64,000 nt of DNA from Flavobacterium panacagri (GTDB taxonomy: Bacteria; Bacteroidota; Bacteroidia; Flavobacteriales; Flavobacteriaceae), in NCBI RefSeq assembly GCF_030378165.1, contig NZ_CP119766.1:1054001-1118000 (forward strand), written 5' to 3'. The notes beneath the pieces are model-generated. The model saw only the letters and a program-made list of their open reading frames with translations. It had not been told where the DNA came from and did no database searches. A program made the translations under genes and the position numbers. This document shows positions 34,705-43,509 of this stretch, one piece after another (the first letter of the stretch is position 1; the number at the start of each line of letters is the position of its first letter).

Positions 34705-35370
34705 ATGAAATCGCTTTTATATAAATACCGCAAATTCTTTATTGTTTTAATAGTGTTTTCGGTGGTTACAATATCTTTGTTTTATGCTGCTTTAAAACCT
34801 AAAAAAACATTACCAATATACAATCCTGCGGATGTAAATCCAGAATTAGTCGACAGTACGGTTCAATATAAAAGCAAATACCACACAATCGCTGATTTCT
34901 CTTTTGTGAATCAAAACGGCGATACCATTACACAGAAAAACTACGAAGGCAAAATCTATGTTGCCGATTTCTTTTTTACAACCTGTGGTTCTATCTGTCC
35001 AAAAATGACAACCAATCTGGAAGAAGTTCAGAAAGCAGTGATCAATAACCCAAAAGTAATGTTGCTTTCTCATACTGTTTTTCCTGAAGTGGACAGTGTT
35101 TCGGTTTTAAAAGCTTACGCCATAAAACATGGTGTCGTAGACAGCAAATGGAATTTGGTTACTGGTGATAAAAAAGAAATCTACACTATGGCTAGAAAAT
35201 CGTATTTAGCGGTAAAATTAGGAAGACCAGATCAATTGTACGATATGGTTCATACGGAGAATTTCGTTTTGGTTGATCAAAAAAGACGTGTTCGCGGTTT
35301 TTATGATGGAACAAATAAAGAAGACATGAAACGTCTTTTAGAGGACATTGAATTCTTATCAAAAGAGTAA
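34705..35370 (+). CDS. SCO1/SenC-family copper protein
   Basis: 221 residues from ATG 34705 (MKSLLYKYRKFFIVLIVFSVV, a membrane anchor). The thioredoxin-like domain carries the copper-binding TTCGSICPKMT (C94 and C98, CxxxC) and a distal His in DMVHTENFVLVD. SCO proteins deliver copper or electrons to the CuA site of cytochrome oxidase at the periplasmic face. It stands just upstream of feoAB on the same strand but has its own promoter. Confidence 0.9.
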   Translation: MKSLLYKYRKFFIVLIVFSVVTISLFYAALKPKKTLPIYNPADVNPELVDSTVQYKSKYHTIADFSFVNQNGDTITQKNYEGKIYVADFFFTTCGSICPKMTTNLEEVQKAVINNPKVMLLSHTVFPEVDSVSVLKAYAIKHGVVDSKWNLVTGDKKEIYTMARKSYLAVKLGRPDQLYDMVHTENFVLVDQKRRVRGFYDGTNKEDMKRLLEDIEFLSKE

Positions 35371-35404
35371 AAATCCCTTATTTTTAGAAACATTTAGCAT
35401 TTGT

Positions 35405-35449
35405 CCAAGGGTTAAATGCCTTGGAATAAATAATAATTGCCTACTTTTG
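35405..35449 (+). promoter_or_regulatory. feoAB promoter with overlapping 20-bp palindrome
   Basis: CCAAGG-N8-CCTTGG (35405-35424) overlaps a TTG (35421-35423) that lies 18 bases before TACTTTTG (35442-35449). This is a full -33/-7 promoter of the Bacteroidota type with a palindrome across the -33 region. The palindrome is a candidate operator for iron or O2 control, though it could also be a short hairpin ending the SCO transcript. Confidence 0.6.
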
Positions 35450-35474
35450 CAATCTAAATTCAATCTAAATAAGC

Positions 35475-35714
35475 TTGCAAAATACAATCCACACTCTGAA
35501 AAAAGGCGAGAAAGCCATTATCAAAGATTTTGATATCGATCTTATTCCACTGAAATTATTAGAAATGGGTTGTCTCCCTGGCAGCGTAGTTGAGTTACTG
35601 CAGATTGCTCCTCTTGGAGATCCACTATATTTGGATATTAACGGTTCGCATGTGGCGATTCGTATTGAAACGGCTCGTGAAATTGAAGTTGAACTTATCC
35701 AAAACAATTTATAA
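35475..35714 (+). CDS. feoA: FeoA ferrous-iron transport accessory protein
   Basis: 79 residues starting at TTG 35475, 26 bases after the -7 box. No ATG gives a full domain. The SH3-like FeoA fold is seen in LKKGEKAIIKDFDIDLIPLKLLEMG, then PLGDPLYLDINGSHVAIRIETAREIEVEL. FeoA helps FeoB import Fe2+. Its stop overlaps the feoB start by one base (TAATG). Confidence 0.88.
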   Translation: MQNTIHTLKKGEKAIIKDFDIDLIPLKLLEMGCLPGSVVELLQIAPLGDPLYLDINGSHVAIRIETAREIEVELIQNNL

Positions 35715-37813
35715 TGAGTGTTCAGAATATCAATGTTGCCCTTATCGGGAATCCAAATACCGGAAAAACTTCTGTTTTCAATCAGCTTACAGGTTTAAAT
35801 CAACAAGTTGGAAATTATCCTGGAATTACGGTGGAGAAAAAAATGGGGTTTTGCAAATTGCCTCATAACATCAAAGCCAACATTCTAGATTTACCTGGAA
35901 CGTACAGTTTGAACGCCAGTTCGATGGACGAAAGTGTGGTTATTGAACTTTTATTAAACAAAAACGATAAACTTTATCCAGATGTTGCCGTTGTAGTAAC
36001 GGATGTTGAGAATCTGAAAAGGAACTTACTGATTTATACTCAAATCAAAGACCTTGAAATCCCGACGATATTAGTTATTAATATGTCTGATCGTATGGAA
36101 AGAAAAGGAATTACTTTGGATATTACGTATTTAGAAGAAAAACTGAAAACTAAAATTGCTTTAGTAAGTTCCAGAAAAGGTTTAGGAATTGAGGAATTAA
36201 AGGAACTAATTGTTTCTTATAAAACCATTCCGAACGAGCCTTGTTTGAACGCTTCAGTAATTGATCCTGAATATTTTCAAAAGTTACAACACGCTTTTCC
36301 AAATCAATTGATGTACAAGTTGTGGCTGGTAATTACGCAGGATGTAAACTTTTCGAATTTAGACCGAAATGAAGTCCGTAATACTTTTACCAAATCACAT
36401 TCCGAATTAAAGCGTTTACAGCAGAAAGAAACCATCAAAAGATATCAATTTATAAATGATGTTCTAAAAGAAGGTTTAAAAGTAGATACTTCGAATGCAA
36501 CAGATATTCGTGCCAAATTAGACCGTGTTTTAACACACAAAGTTGGAGGTTACGTAATTTTCTTTGCGATTTTATTCTTGATTTTTCAATCCATTTTCAG
36601 CTGGTCAACGATTCCGATGGATTTTATTGACAGCACTTTTGCTTCCTTAAGCAGCTGGGTGGCCGCAGAACTGCCAAGCGGTATTTTAACCGATTTACTT
36701 TCTCAGGGAATTATTCCGGGAATTGGCGGTGTCATTATTTTTATTCCGCAGATTGCCTTTTTATTCCTTTTCATTTCAATTCTGGAAGAAAGCGGTTATA
36801 TGAGCCGAGTGGTATTTTTGATGGATAAAATCATGCGCCGATTCGGACTTTCAGGAAAAAGTGTCGTGCCTTTGATTTCAGGAACAGCTTGTGCAATTCC
36901 AGCAATTATGGCAACCCGAAATATCGAAAACTGGAAAGAACGCCTTATTACGATCTTAGTAACGCCATTCACGACTTGCTCTGCAAGATTACCGGTTTAT
37001 GCCATTATTATTTCATTGGTTATCCCGAGTAAACGTGTTTTTGGAGTTTTAAATGTTCAGGGATTAACTTTAATGCTGCTGTATGTTTTAGGTTTTTTTA
37101 TGGCGATATTATCTTCTTATATTTTAAATAAAGTTTTAAAACTAGAGTCTAAAACGTATTTCGTAGTGGAGATGCCAAGTTATAAAATGCCGCTTTTGAA
37201 AAACGTTGGAATCAATGTTGTTGAAAAAACCAAAGCATTCATTGTTGGTGCAGGTAAAATTATCTTAGCCATATCTGTTATCTTATGGTTTTTGGCTTCT
37301 TACGGACCTGGAAAAGAATTTAATGATGCTGAGAATATTGTGAAAGAAAGATTTGCAAACACAACTTTGGATGAAACGCAGTTTGAAAACGAAGTGAATT
37401 CTCAAAAATTGGAGAATTCATACATTGGATTAATGGGAAGAGCGATTGAACCGGCAATTCGTCCTTTAGGTTACGATTGGAAAATCGGTATTGCTTTAAT
37501 TAGTTCGTTTGCCGCCCGTGAAGTTTTCGTTGGAACATTGGCAACCATTTACAGTGTTGGAGATACCGATAACGAATCGACTATAAAAAGCAAAATGCAG
37601 GCGGAAATTCGTCCAGATACTGGAAAAAAAGTATTTGATTTCCCAACTGGAATATCTTTACTGTTATTTTATGCTTTTGCGATGCAGTGCGCCAGTACAT
37701 TGGCCATTACGAAAAAAGAAACCAACTCATGGAAATGGCCTGCAATGCAGTTGGGCTTCATGAGTGCGTTAGCTTATTTTAGCGCATTAATTGCGTACCA
37801 ACTTTTAAAATAA
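35714..37813 (+). CDS. feoB: FeoB ferrous-iron transporter
   Basis: 699 residues. The N-terminal G domain has G1 GNPNTGKTS (10-18), G3 DLPGTYSL and G4 NMSD. The membrane part carries two Gate-type motifs, including VPLISGTACAIPAIMATR and FTTCSARLPVYAI, and the C-terminus TNSWKWPAMQLGFMSALAYFSALIAYQ. It imports Fe2+ across the inner membrane under low-oxygen or low-iron conditions. It overlaps feoA by one base and precedes a FeoB-associated peptide. Confidence 0.94.
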   Translation: MSVQNINVALIGNPNTGKTSVFNQLTGLNQQVGNYPGITVEKKMGFCKLPHNIKANILDLPGTYSLNASSMDESVVIELLLNKNDKLYPDVAVVVTDVENLKRNLLIYTQIKDLEIPTILVINMSDRMERKGITLDITYLEEKLKTKIALVSSRKGLGIEELKELIVSYKTIPNEPCLNASVIDPEYFQKLQHAFPNQLMYKLWLVITQDVNFSNLDRNEVRNTFTKSHSELKRLQQKETIKRYQFINDVLKEGLKVDTSNATDIRAKLDRVLTHKVGGYVIFFAILFLIFQSIFSWSTIPMDFIDSTFASLSSWVAAELPSGILTDLLSQGIIPGIGGVIIFIPQIAFLFLFISILEESGYMSRVVFLMDKIMRRFGLSGKSVVPLISGTACAIPAIMATRNIENWKERLITILVTPFTTCSARLPVYAIIISLVIPSKRVFGVLNVQGLTLMLLYVLGFFMAILSSYILNKVLKLESKTYFVVEMPSYKMPLLKNVGINVVEKTKAFIVGAGKIILAISVILWFLASYGPGKEFNDAENIVKERFANTTLDETQFENEVNSQKLENSYIGLMGRAIEPAIRPLGYDWKIGIALISSFAAREVFVGTLATIYSVGDTDNESTIKSKMQAEIRPDTGKKVFDFPTGISLLLFYAFAMQCASTLAITKKETNSWKWPAMQLGFMSALAYFSALIAYQLLK

Positions 37814-37819
37814 AAAATT

Positions 37820-37945
37820 ATGATGCAGCAAATTATCGCTTTTGCCATACTAGGATTTGCAGTTGCTTTTCTGATCAAAAAATACTTTTTTAAATCGAAA
37901 AAGAAAAAAGACTGCGGCAATGGAACTGATTGCGGTTGTAGTTAA
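37820..37945 (+). CDS. FeoB-associated Cys-rich membrane peptide
   Basis: 41 residues, begins six bases after feoB. A single transmembrane helix (about 5-20, IIAFAILGFAVAFLI) is followed by a Lys-rich stretch and a Cys-rich tail DCGNGTDCGCS. This matches the FeoB_associated family (FeoC-like role in Bacteroidota and Firmicutes). It ends the feoAB operon and is followed by a terminator at 37974-38018. Its biochemical role is not well defined. Confidence 0.82.
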   Translation: MMQQIIAFAILGFAVAFLIKKYFFKSKKKKDCGNGTDCGCS

Positions 37946-37973
37946 TTGTCTATTCCACAGAGATACTCAAAAC

Positions 37974-38018
37974 AAAAAAGCTTCACAGAGATTTTTAATT
38001 CTTTGTGAAGCTTTTTTG
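37974..38018 (+). terminator. Intrinsic terminator of the feo operon
   Basis: AAAAAAGCTTCACA and TGTGAAGCTTTTTT are exact complements with a 16-base loop, ending in a T-run. It closes the feoAB-peptide operon. Confidence 0.85.
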
Positions 38019-38134
38019 TTTTATGAATTGTACCTGTTATTAAAAAACGTCTTTTATTATTATTTTAAAAACTTTTAAAGGCTGTCTATCAATCCTAATT
38101 GTGCTTTTTTTGACAAATTTAAAAATCATCAAAA

Positions 38135-38257
38135 ATGCCAGAACAAGATAAAATAGAAATAATTAGAGACAACCGAGTTGCTAGATTATTGTGGTTTACA
38201 CTTGGATTTTTATGTGCTGTCATAGTTACTTATTTAACTATGAAACATCATTCATAA
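38135..38257 (+). CDS. Orphan 40-residue single-span membrane peptide
   Basis: The reading frame MPEQDKIEIIRDNRVARLLW continues into a hydrophobic helix (about 18-35, FTLGFLCAVIVTYLTM) and ends KHHS. The charged, N-terminal cytoplasmic part and single span give a credible small membrane protein. It lies between two terminators (37974-38018 and 38308-38343), which suggests a separate transcript. No family is recognised, and a chance open frame is possible. Confidence 0.5.
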   Translation: MPEQDKIEIIRDNRVARLLWFTLGFLCAVIVTYLTMKHHS

Positions 38258-38307
38258 ATCAAACATAGAGCCTTTTTTTTATATAAATAGATTAATTTAA
38301 AAATGGG

Positions 38308-38343
38308 AAAACGGCTTCAAATATTTTGAAGCCGTTTTTTTTT
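38308..38343 (+). terminator. Intrinsic terminator after the 40-residue gene
   Basis: AAAACGGCTTCAAA and TTTGAAGCCGTTTT form a stem around a 4-base loop, followed by more than seven T. The A-run on the other side lets it also serve the convergent minus-strand HD gene. Confidence 0.82.
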
Positions 38344-38374
38344 ATGTATTTGATTTTAATATTGTTTTGCCAAG

Positions 38375-39028
38375 TTATTTAACTCCTTCCCACTCTGCAT
38401 AAAACTGCGCCAGAAAAGATTCCATAAAACGATGCCTTTCTGCAGCGATTTCTTTTCCTTTTTCAGTATTCATTTTATCTTTTAAAAGTAAAAGCTTTTC
38501 GTAGAAATGGTTTATAGTTGGAGCGTTATTCTTTTTATACTCCTCTTTTGTCATATTCGTTATGGGTTCAATCTCTGGATTGTATAAAGCACGATTCTTA
38601 AATCCGCCATAATTGAACGCTCTTGCAACTCCAATGGCACCAATGGCATCTAATCGATCGGCATCCTGTACAATATCCAATTCGACAGAAAAGAACTTCT
38701 TTTCGAAATTTCCGCCTTTATAAGAGATATTTTCAATGATATTGACAACATGGGCTATTGTCTCCTCAGAAACATTTTCCGCTTCTAAAAACGCTCTTGC
38801 TGTTTTAGGCCCAATAGTTTCATCTCCGTTATGAAATTTACTATCTGCAATATCATGTAATAAAGCTCCTAATTGGACAACTGTCAGATCGCACTCTGTA
38901 TCTTTCGCAATCAAAAGTGCATTTTTGTAAACACGTTCAATGTGAAACCAATCATGACCACCTTCGGCATCGTTTAATTTTTCTTTTACAAAAGCAATGG
39001 TTTTAATAATCAGTTCTGAAGCACTCAT
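38375..39028 (-). CDS. HD-domain phosphohydrolase
   Basis: 217 residues from ATG 39028 (MSASELIIKTIAFVKEKL). The upstream extension to 39088 is not family-like. The metal-binding HD signature is seen as GHDWFHIERV, ALLHDIADSKF (His58-Asp59) and QDADRLDAIGAIGVARAF. These are YedJ-type HD hydrolases acting on nucleotides or related phosphates. The natural substrate is unknown. It converges on the plus-strand 40-residue gene. Confidence 0.85.
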   Translation of the reverse strand: MSASELIIKTIAFVKEKLNDAEGGHDWFHIERVYKNALLIAKDTECDLTVVQLGALLHDIADSKFHNGDETIGPKTARAFLEAENVSEETIAHVVNIIENISYKGGNFEKKFFSVELDIVQDADRLDAIGAIGVARAFNYGGFKNRALYNPEIEPITNMTKEEYKKNNAPTINHFYEKLLLLKDKMNTEKGKEIAAERHRFMESFLAQFYAEWEGVK

Positions 39029-39185
39029 ACAGAAGTTTTTACAGTTTAAAAAAAAGTTGATTGTCAAAGATTTTAAAACCTTCAACAATCAACAAATATA
39101 TTCTAAAGCAACGGTGTTGCGTTTTAGATTCCAAGTCCTAAAATCCCTAATTCCAATCTAAAATCTAAGATCTGAAATCTAAAAT

Positions 39186-40181
39186 TTAAAGTCTAGCTGG
39201 TTCTACCCATTTAAAGATGTGTGATTCTTGTGGAATAACAATTCTTTCAGAAATTCTAGCCATACGCGCTGGAAGTTTCATTAAATAATCACGTGCTTTT
39301 TCGGCTTCATCAGTCAAATTAGAAATTTTATCAATTTCCCATTTGTTGATTAATTTCTGCATGATTTCAACGTAATCCGTTGCTGTATATACACCAATTC
39401 TTTGTGCTGAATCTGAAAACTGTTCAAAAGCGGTGCTGATTTTTTGTCCTGATTCTCTCAAAAAGTGAGCTGGCATAACGATTTTCTGCTTCATCATGTA
39501 TTGAAAAGCCAGCATCATTTCGCTAGGATCAACCTGGAAAATTCTGGTAACAAATTCACTGTATGCATGGTGGTGACGCATTTCGTCACCTGCAATCATT
39601 TTACACATTTTAGACAACTTGTTATCTCCAAATTTCTTTGCAATCTGCGATACTCTATTATGAGAAACATAAGTTGCTAATTCCTGAAAACTAGTGTATA
39701 CAAAGTTTTTGTACGGATCCGTTCCAGTTCCAATATCAAAACCGTCGTTGATCAAATGCTGTGTTGTCATTTCGATTTCACGCATATTCACACGACCAGA
39801 CAAATACAAGTATTTATTCAAAAGATCTCCGTGACGGTTTTCTTCTCCAGTCCATTGTTTTACCCACTTAGCCCAGCCATTTCCTTGACTTCCTTCTTGC
39901 TGATCTATTCCTTCTACATCCATTAACCATGACTCATATGTCGGTAATGCTTCCTCGGTGATGGTATCACCTACAAGCGTAACCCAGAAATCGTATGGAA
40001 GTTCTTTAGCAATTTCGCGTAATTCTTTTACCTCTTCAAAGAAGTTTTCTCCTTGAGAATTTGGTAAGAAATCCGACGGCTGCCAAATTTTTTCCACCGG
40101 GATTAAATACTGTTCAACGAAGCTATCCACGTTTTTTTCCAAAAACTGCATTACTTCTAATCTAATGTTTTTTATAGACAT
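39186..40181 (-). CDS. Acyl-[acyl-carrier-protein] desaturase
   Basis: 331 residues. The di-iron ligands are in EENRHGDLLNKY and DEMRHHHAYSEF, the two ExxH-type motifs of soluble stearoyl-ACP desaturases. No transmembrane segments are seen, in keeping with the soluble class. It introduces a double bond into acyl-ACP using O2. It is followed in genome order by PlsC at 40226-40972 on the same strand, upstream in transcription, so the two may be one lipid operon (44 bases between). Confidence 0.9.
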   Translation of the reverse strand: MSIKNIRLEVMQFLEKNVDSFVEQYLIPVEKIWQPSDFLPNSQGENFFEEVKELREIAKELPYDFWVTLVGDTITEEALPTYESWLMDVEGIDQQEGSQGNGWAKWVKQWTGEENRHGDLLNKYLYLSGRVNMREIEMTTQHLINDGFDIGTGTDPYKNFVYTSFQELATYVSHNRVSQIAKKFGDNKLSKMCKMIAGDEMRHHHAYSEFVTRIFQVDPSEMMLAFQYMMKQKIVMPAHFLRESGQKISTAFEQFSDSAQRIGVYTATDYVEIMQKLINKWEIDKISNLTDEAEKARDYLMKLPARMARISERIVIPQESHIFKWVEPARL

Positions 40182-40225
40182 TACTTATTTTAAATTTGAG
40201 TTTACGTCTTAGCTCGGACTAAAAC

Positions 40226-40972
40226 TTAAACCTGTTTATACTCATTTATTCCTTCTTTAACTGCTTTCTCAGTAATTTCCATCAACTCTTCAAACTTATA
40301 GTCTTTTACAGCCAAAGCCTGGTGTGCCGTAAATGTCAGATGGTTTCCTAAACCAACCGGAAACATTCCATATCGAACTATCTTCCAGGAATTATTAATA
40401 CTTACCGGTACAACATACGCAGATGGTGCGTATTTGCATAAAATTTTTAAACCGCTTTGCGCAAATTCTTTTGGCACGCCAGTTTTACTTCTTGTTCCTT
40501 CTGGAAAAATAACGGCAGATCTTGTGTTTTTTTCGATATATTCAGACAAGCCTTTGATAACTGGTATCGCTTGTTTAGGGTCTTTTCGGTCAATTAAGAC
40601 AGATCCTCCGTGTTTCAGATTATAAGAAACACTCGGAATGCCGCTTCCTAATTCCTTCTTACTTACAAATTTACAATGAAAACCTCTAAAGTACCAAATC
40701 ATTGCCACGATATCGTACATACTTTGATGATTTGCCACAAAAATAATCGGAGCACCTTTCGGAATTGTGTCTACACCTTTCACTGTATATCTTGTCCCTA
40801 CTAAATTTGTACATTTTAGAAGACAGAAATTCAGATAATCTACACTTTTCTTGTGTGCCTGATATCCGAATAAATTTAAGCAAATCCACTGAATTGGGTG
40901 AAAAACAACCAAACATAAACCAAATAATAAATAATAAATTACCGATATTGGATAAGAAATAATTTTTTCCAT
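40226..40972 (-). CDS. plsC: 1-acyl-sn-glycerol-3-phosphate acyltransferase
   Basis: 248 residues. The catalytic HX4D motif is H82-D87 (NHQSMYD), and the phosphate-binding motif FPEGTRSK follows near 155. Two hydrophobic segments at the N-terminus anchor it in the membrane. It acylates lysophosphatidic acid. The acyl-ACP desaturase gene lies downstream and could supply its unsaturated acyl-ACP donor. Confidence 0.9.
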   Translation of the reverse strand: MEKIISYPISVIYYLLFGLCLVVFHPIQWICLNLFGYQAHKKSVDYLNFCLLKCTNLVGTRYTVKGVDTIPKGAPIIFVANHQSMYDIVAMIWYFRGFHCKFVSKKELGSGIPSVSYNLKHGGSVLIDRKDPKQAIPVIKGLSEYIEKNTRSAVIFPEGTRSKTGVPKEFAQSGLKILCKYAPSAYVVPVSINNSWKIVRYGMFPVGLGNHLTFTAHQALAVKDYKFEELMEITEKAVKEGINEYKQV

Positions 40973-41145
40973 GCTTCAAAAATTAATGCGCAAAAGTAGT
41001 AAATATATTTTTAGACTTATTAAAATTGAAAACAATAACCGATTTTCTGGTTTAATTGTACCTTTGTCACAGAATTTGCAAATCTTTTCTGAATTAAATG
41101 AACTTCACTGTTCTTAAAACAGATATAGAAATCAGATAAAAATTG

Positions 41146-41153
41146 TAAATTTG
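41146..41153 (+). promoter_or_regulatory. -7 box of the zeta-toxin pair
   Basis: TAAATTTG matches TAnnTTTG. It overlaps an in-frame TTG at 41151, so the ATG at 41178 is the likely start. No -33 element is clear. Confidence 0.5.
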
Positions 41154-41177
41154 ACAGTAAACTTGTTTTTAAAAGTC

Positions 41178-41447
41178 ATGAAAAGTAAGATCGCACGTTT
41201 TGTAATGAAACAACACAGGGAAAAACTTGAAACTAATGAAACAGATATTTTAATAAGATCTGCTTCAAGAGGTTCAAGTTATGCTATTAGAGAATCTAAA
41301 GCTTTAGGATTAACTATAAAATCAATTTCAGGAAAAAAAATAATTGAAAAGCTTCCTACTGGAGAAATTAAAGTAATACGAAATCTACAAGATAAACCCG
41401 TTTCTGATAAAGGTTTGAAAAAAGGAATGGTATTATGCAGGAAATAA
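41178..41447 (+). CDS. Small basic protein, candidate antitoxin partner of the zeta-like toxin
   Basis: 89 residues from ATG 41178 (MKSKIARFVMKQHREKLE). Rich in Lys and Arg with a Ser-rich segment RSASRGSSYAIRESKALGL and an ending KPVSDKGLKKGMVL. It overlaps the zeta-like gene by 13 bases, a layout typical of toxin-antitoxin pairs. No known antitoxin family is recognised, and a DNA-binding fold is not obvious. The antitoxin role is inferred from gene order. Confidence 0.55.
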   Translation: MKSKIARFVMKQHREKLETNETDILIRSASRGSSYAIRESKALGLTIKSISGKKIIEKLPTGEIKVIRNLQDKPVSDKGLKKGMVLCRK

Positions 41448-42187
41448 AAAAAAGATTGAGAATTTTTGCAGGCCCTAATGGTTCTGGTAAAAGCACTCTT
41501 TTTGAAGAATTCTCAAAACATTATAATACAGGGTATTTTATCAACGCTGACTATCTGGAAAAGATTCTTCAAACTAAAGGTCTGATAGATTTGGATTCGT
41601 ATGATATTCAAGCCTCTTCAGAAGATTTAAAGAAATTCTTAAAAAGAGAAAATACTAAAACTCTCTTAAGTACTGCTAAAGCAAAAGGGTTTGAAATCTC
41701 TTTAGACATAAAAGAAAATTTCATTCTTTCACTTTCAAAAAATCCAAACAGTTATGAAGGGTCTTTAATTTCTTCTTTTTTAAGAGAAAAACTTCTCCGA
41801 GAGAATAAAAGTTTTTGTTTTGAAACAGTTATGAGTCATGTTTCAAAATTAGATGACATCAAAGAAGCAAATTTTCTAGGATACACTACATACTTATATT
41901 TTGTTTGTATTGATGATCCCGAAGTGAATATCTCTCGTGTAGAAAATAGAGTACAAAAAGGTGGGCACACTGTTGATGCTGAAATCATAAAAAATAGATA
42001 CACAAGAACTTTAAACAACTTATTTCCTGCTATAGAGATTTCAAACAAAGCTTATTTATTTGACAATTCTGGAGAAAAACTTACTTTAATAGCAGAAATT
42101 TACGATGCAAAAACTTTAAAACTTCATATCAATGAAGAAGAATTTCCAAACTGGTTTAAAGAATTTGTATTAAATCATTTCATTTAA
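41435..42187 (+). CDS. Zeta-toxin-family kinase
   Basis: 250 residues. The P-loop is GPNGSGKST (13-21) in RIFAGPNGSGKSTLFEEF. SFCFETVMSHVSKLDDI matches the zeta-toxin/COG4185 core, and RVENRVQKGGHTVDAEIIKNRYTRTLNNL is the usual helical region with Arg residues for nucleotide or peptidoglycan-precursor binding. Zeta toxins phosphorylate UDP-N-acetylglucosamine; chromosomal relatives in Bacteroidota are less studied. The overlapping upstream gene is the likely antitoxin. It lies just ahead of rnpA. Confidence 0.82.
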   Translation: MQEIKKRLRIFAGPNGSGKSTLFEEFSKHYNTGYFINADYLEKILQTKGLIDLDSYDIQASSEDLKKFLKRENTKTLLSTAKAKGFEISLDIKENFILSLSKNPNSYEGSLISSFLREKLLRENKSFCFETVMSHVSKLDDIKEANFLGYTTYLYFVCIDDPEVNISRVENRVQKGGHTVDAEIIKNRYTRTLNNLFPAIEISNKAYLFDNSGEKLTLIAEIYDAKTLKLHINEEEFPNWFKEFVLNHFI

Positions 42188-42189
42188 AA

Positions 42190-42594
42190 ATGAACTTCAA
42201 TTACCCTAAAAACGAGCGTTTAAAAAGCAAAACTACTATTGGATTACTGTTTTCTGAAGGAAAATCGGTTTCCAAATATCCGCTTCGTTTGGTTTACCGT
42301 CAAGCGGAAGAAAATTCAGAAGAACAGACTAAAGTTGGTGTTTCAGTTTCTAAGAAGTATTTCAAAAAAGCCGTTGACCGCAATTATTTTAAAAGAGTGT
42401 TGAGAGAAACCTATCGTTTAAACAAACATTTGCTTTTGGATAATCTAAATGAAAAGTATTCGATTATGCTTTTTTATCAGACCAAAGACCGATTATCTTA
42501 CGAAGAAATCAATACCAAAACGATTCAGTTATTTGAGAAGTTTACTGCTCAGATAAACAAAACACCGGATTCTGAACCGAAAACCGAATCGTAA
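42190..42594 (+). CDS. rnpA: Ribonuclease P protein component
   Basis: 134 residues. The conserved basic motif KKAVDRNYFKRVLRETYR corresponds to the RNR signature (R-N-x-x-K-R), with VGVSVSKKYF before it. It binds the RNase P RNA and helps mature tRNA 5' ends. It is not next to rpmH as in many bacteria; here it follows the zeta-like gene by two bases, so the toxin pair could share its transcript. A Glu/Lys-rich tail extends beyond the core. Confidence 0.9.
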   Translation: MNFNYPKNERLKSKTTIGLLFSEGKSVSKYPLRLVYRQAEENSEEQTKVGVSVSKKYFKKAVDRNYFKRVLRETYRLNKHLLLDNLNEKYSIMLFYQTKDRLSYEEINTKTIQLFEKFTAQINKTPDSEPKTES

Positions 42595-42664
42595 ATCCCA
42601 AAACGTAAGATTAATAATCAAATTAGACAAAAAAATCGTAGTTTTAGCTCTAAATTGAAATTTT

Positions 42665-43507
42665 ATGCGTCGACTTTTCTTTTTATTGGTTTTGGTTTTA
42701 ATTCTTTTAGGTTGTAGTAAATCTTCTGCTTCAGCAGAAGAAAATTATGCTATCGCAACAGTCCAGCTTCCTCCAAAAAGCAGTTCGGATTCTTATGAAA
42801 AAAATGCAGATCCAAAAGCTCCGCCAGTTCCAAAAGAGAAAGAACAAATCGAGCAAAAAATCATAAAAGAAGCAACTTTAAAATTTGAAACTGATAATTT
42901 AGAAAATTCATTCAGTCAAATTCAAAAAGCCGTTGCGAATAGTAAAGCAAGAATTATAAACGATTCTGAAGGAAAAGATTTTGCAACTCTTTTTAGAAAT
43001 CTTACTATAAAAGTACCAAGTCAGAATTTTGACCGTTTTATAAATGATGTTTCTAAAGGTGTTTCGTATTTTGAAGTTAAAAATATCTCTGCACAAGATG
43101 TAACAGAAGAATATATCGATCTGACTTCACGATTAAAAACCAAGAAAAAACTCGAAGAACGTTACCTTGAAATTTTAAAGAAAGCCAATAAAGTAAGTGA
43201 GATTTTAGAAATCGAAGAACAAATTTCAACTATCCGTGAAGAAATAGAATCAAAAGAAGGTCAGCTGAAATATTTGGAAAGCCGAGTTTCTGAAAGCACG
43301 ATCACCATAGAATTTTATAAAACAATTGCCGAAAAAGAAGGCATTAAAATATCATACGGTTCCAAACTTTGGACAGCCATAAAATCTGGATTTTTTAGTT
43401 TATCCGATTTTTTAATTTCATTACTCAGTGTTTGGCCGTTTGTCATTATATTTTGTGTATTTGCCTATTTTATTAGAAGAAGATTAAAAAGAAGAAAAAA
43501 AGAATAA
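42665..43507 (+). CDS. DUF4349-like lipoprotein with coiled coil
   Basis: 280 residues. The lipobox LLGCS follows a signal helix. A Pro/Lys-rich linker leads to a DUF4349 core (IIKEATLKFETDNLENSFSQI and ITIKVPSQNF-like LTIKVPSQNFDRFI), then a coiled coil (about 140-205, KKLEERYLEILKKANKVSEILEIEEQISTIREEIE) and a C-terminal transmembrane helix. The family is thought to be envelope-associated with no known activity. It begins a run with the S41 protease (two bases to its start) and the OmpA-domain protein. Confidence 0.82.
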   Translation: MRRLFFLLVLVLILLGCSKSSASAEENYAIATVQLPPKSSSDSYEKNADPKAPPVPKEKEQIEQKIIKEATLKFETDNLENSFSQIQKAVANSKARIINDSEGKDFATLFRNLTIKVPSQNFDRFINDVSKGVSYFEVKNISAQDVTEEYIDLTSRLKTKKKLEERYLEILKKANKVSEILEIEEQISTIREEIESKEGQLKYLESRVSESTITIEFYKTIAEKEGIKISYGSKLWTAIKSGFFSLSDFLISLLSVWPFVIIFCVFAYFIRRRLKRRKKE

Positions 43508-43509
43508 TC

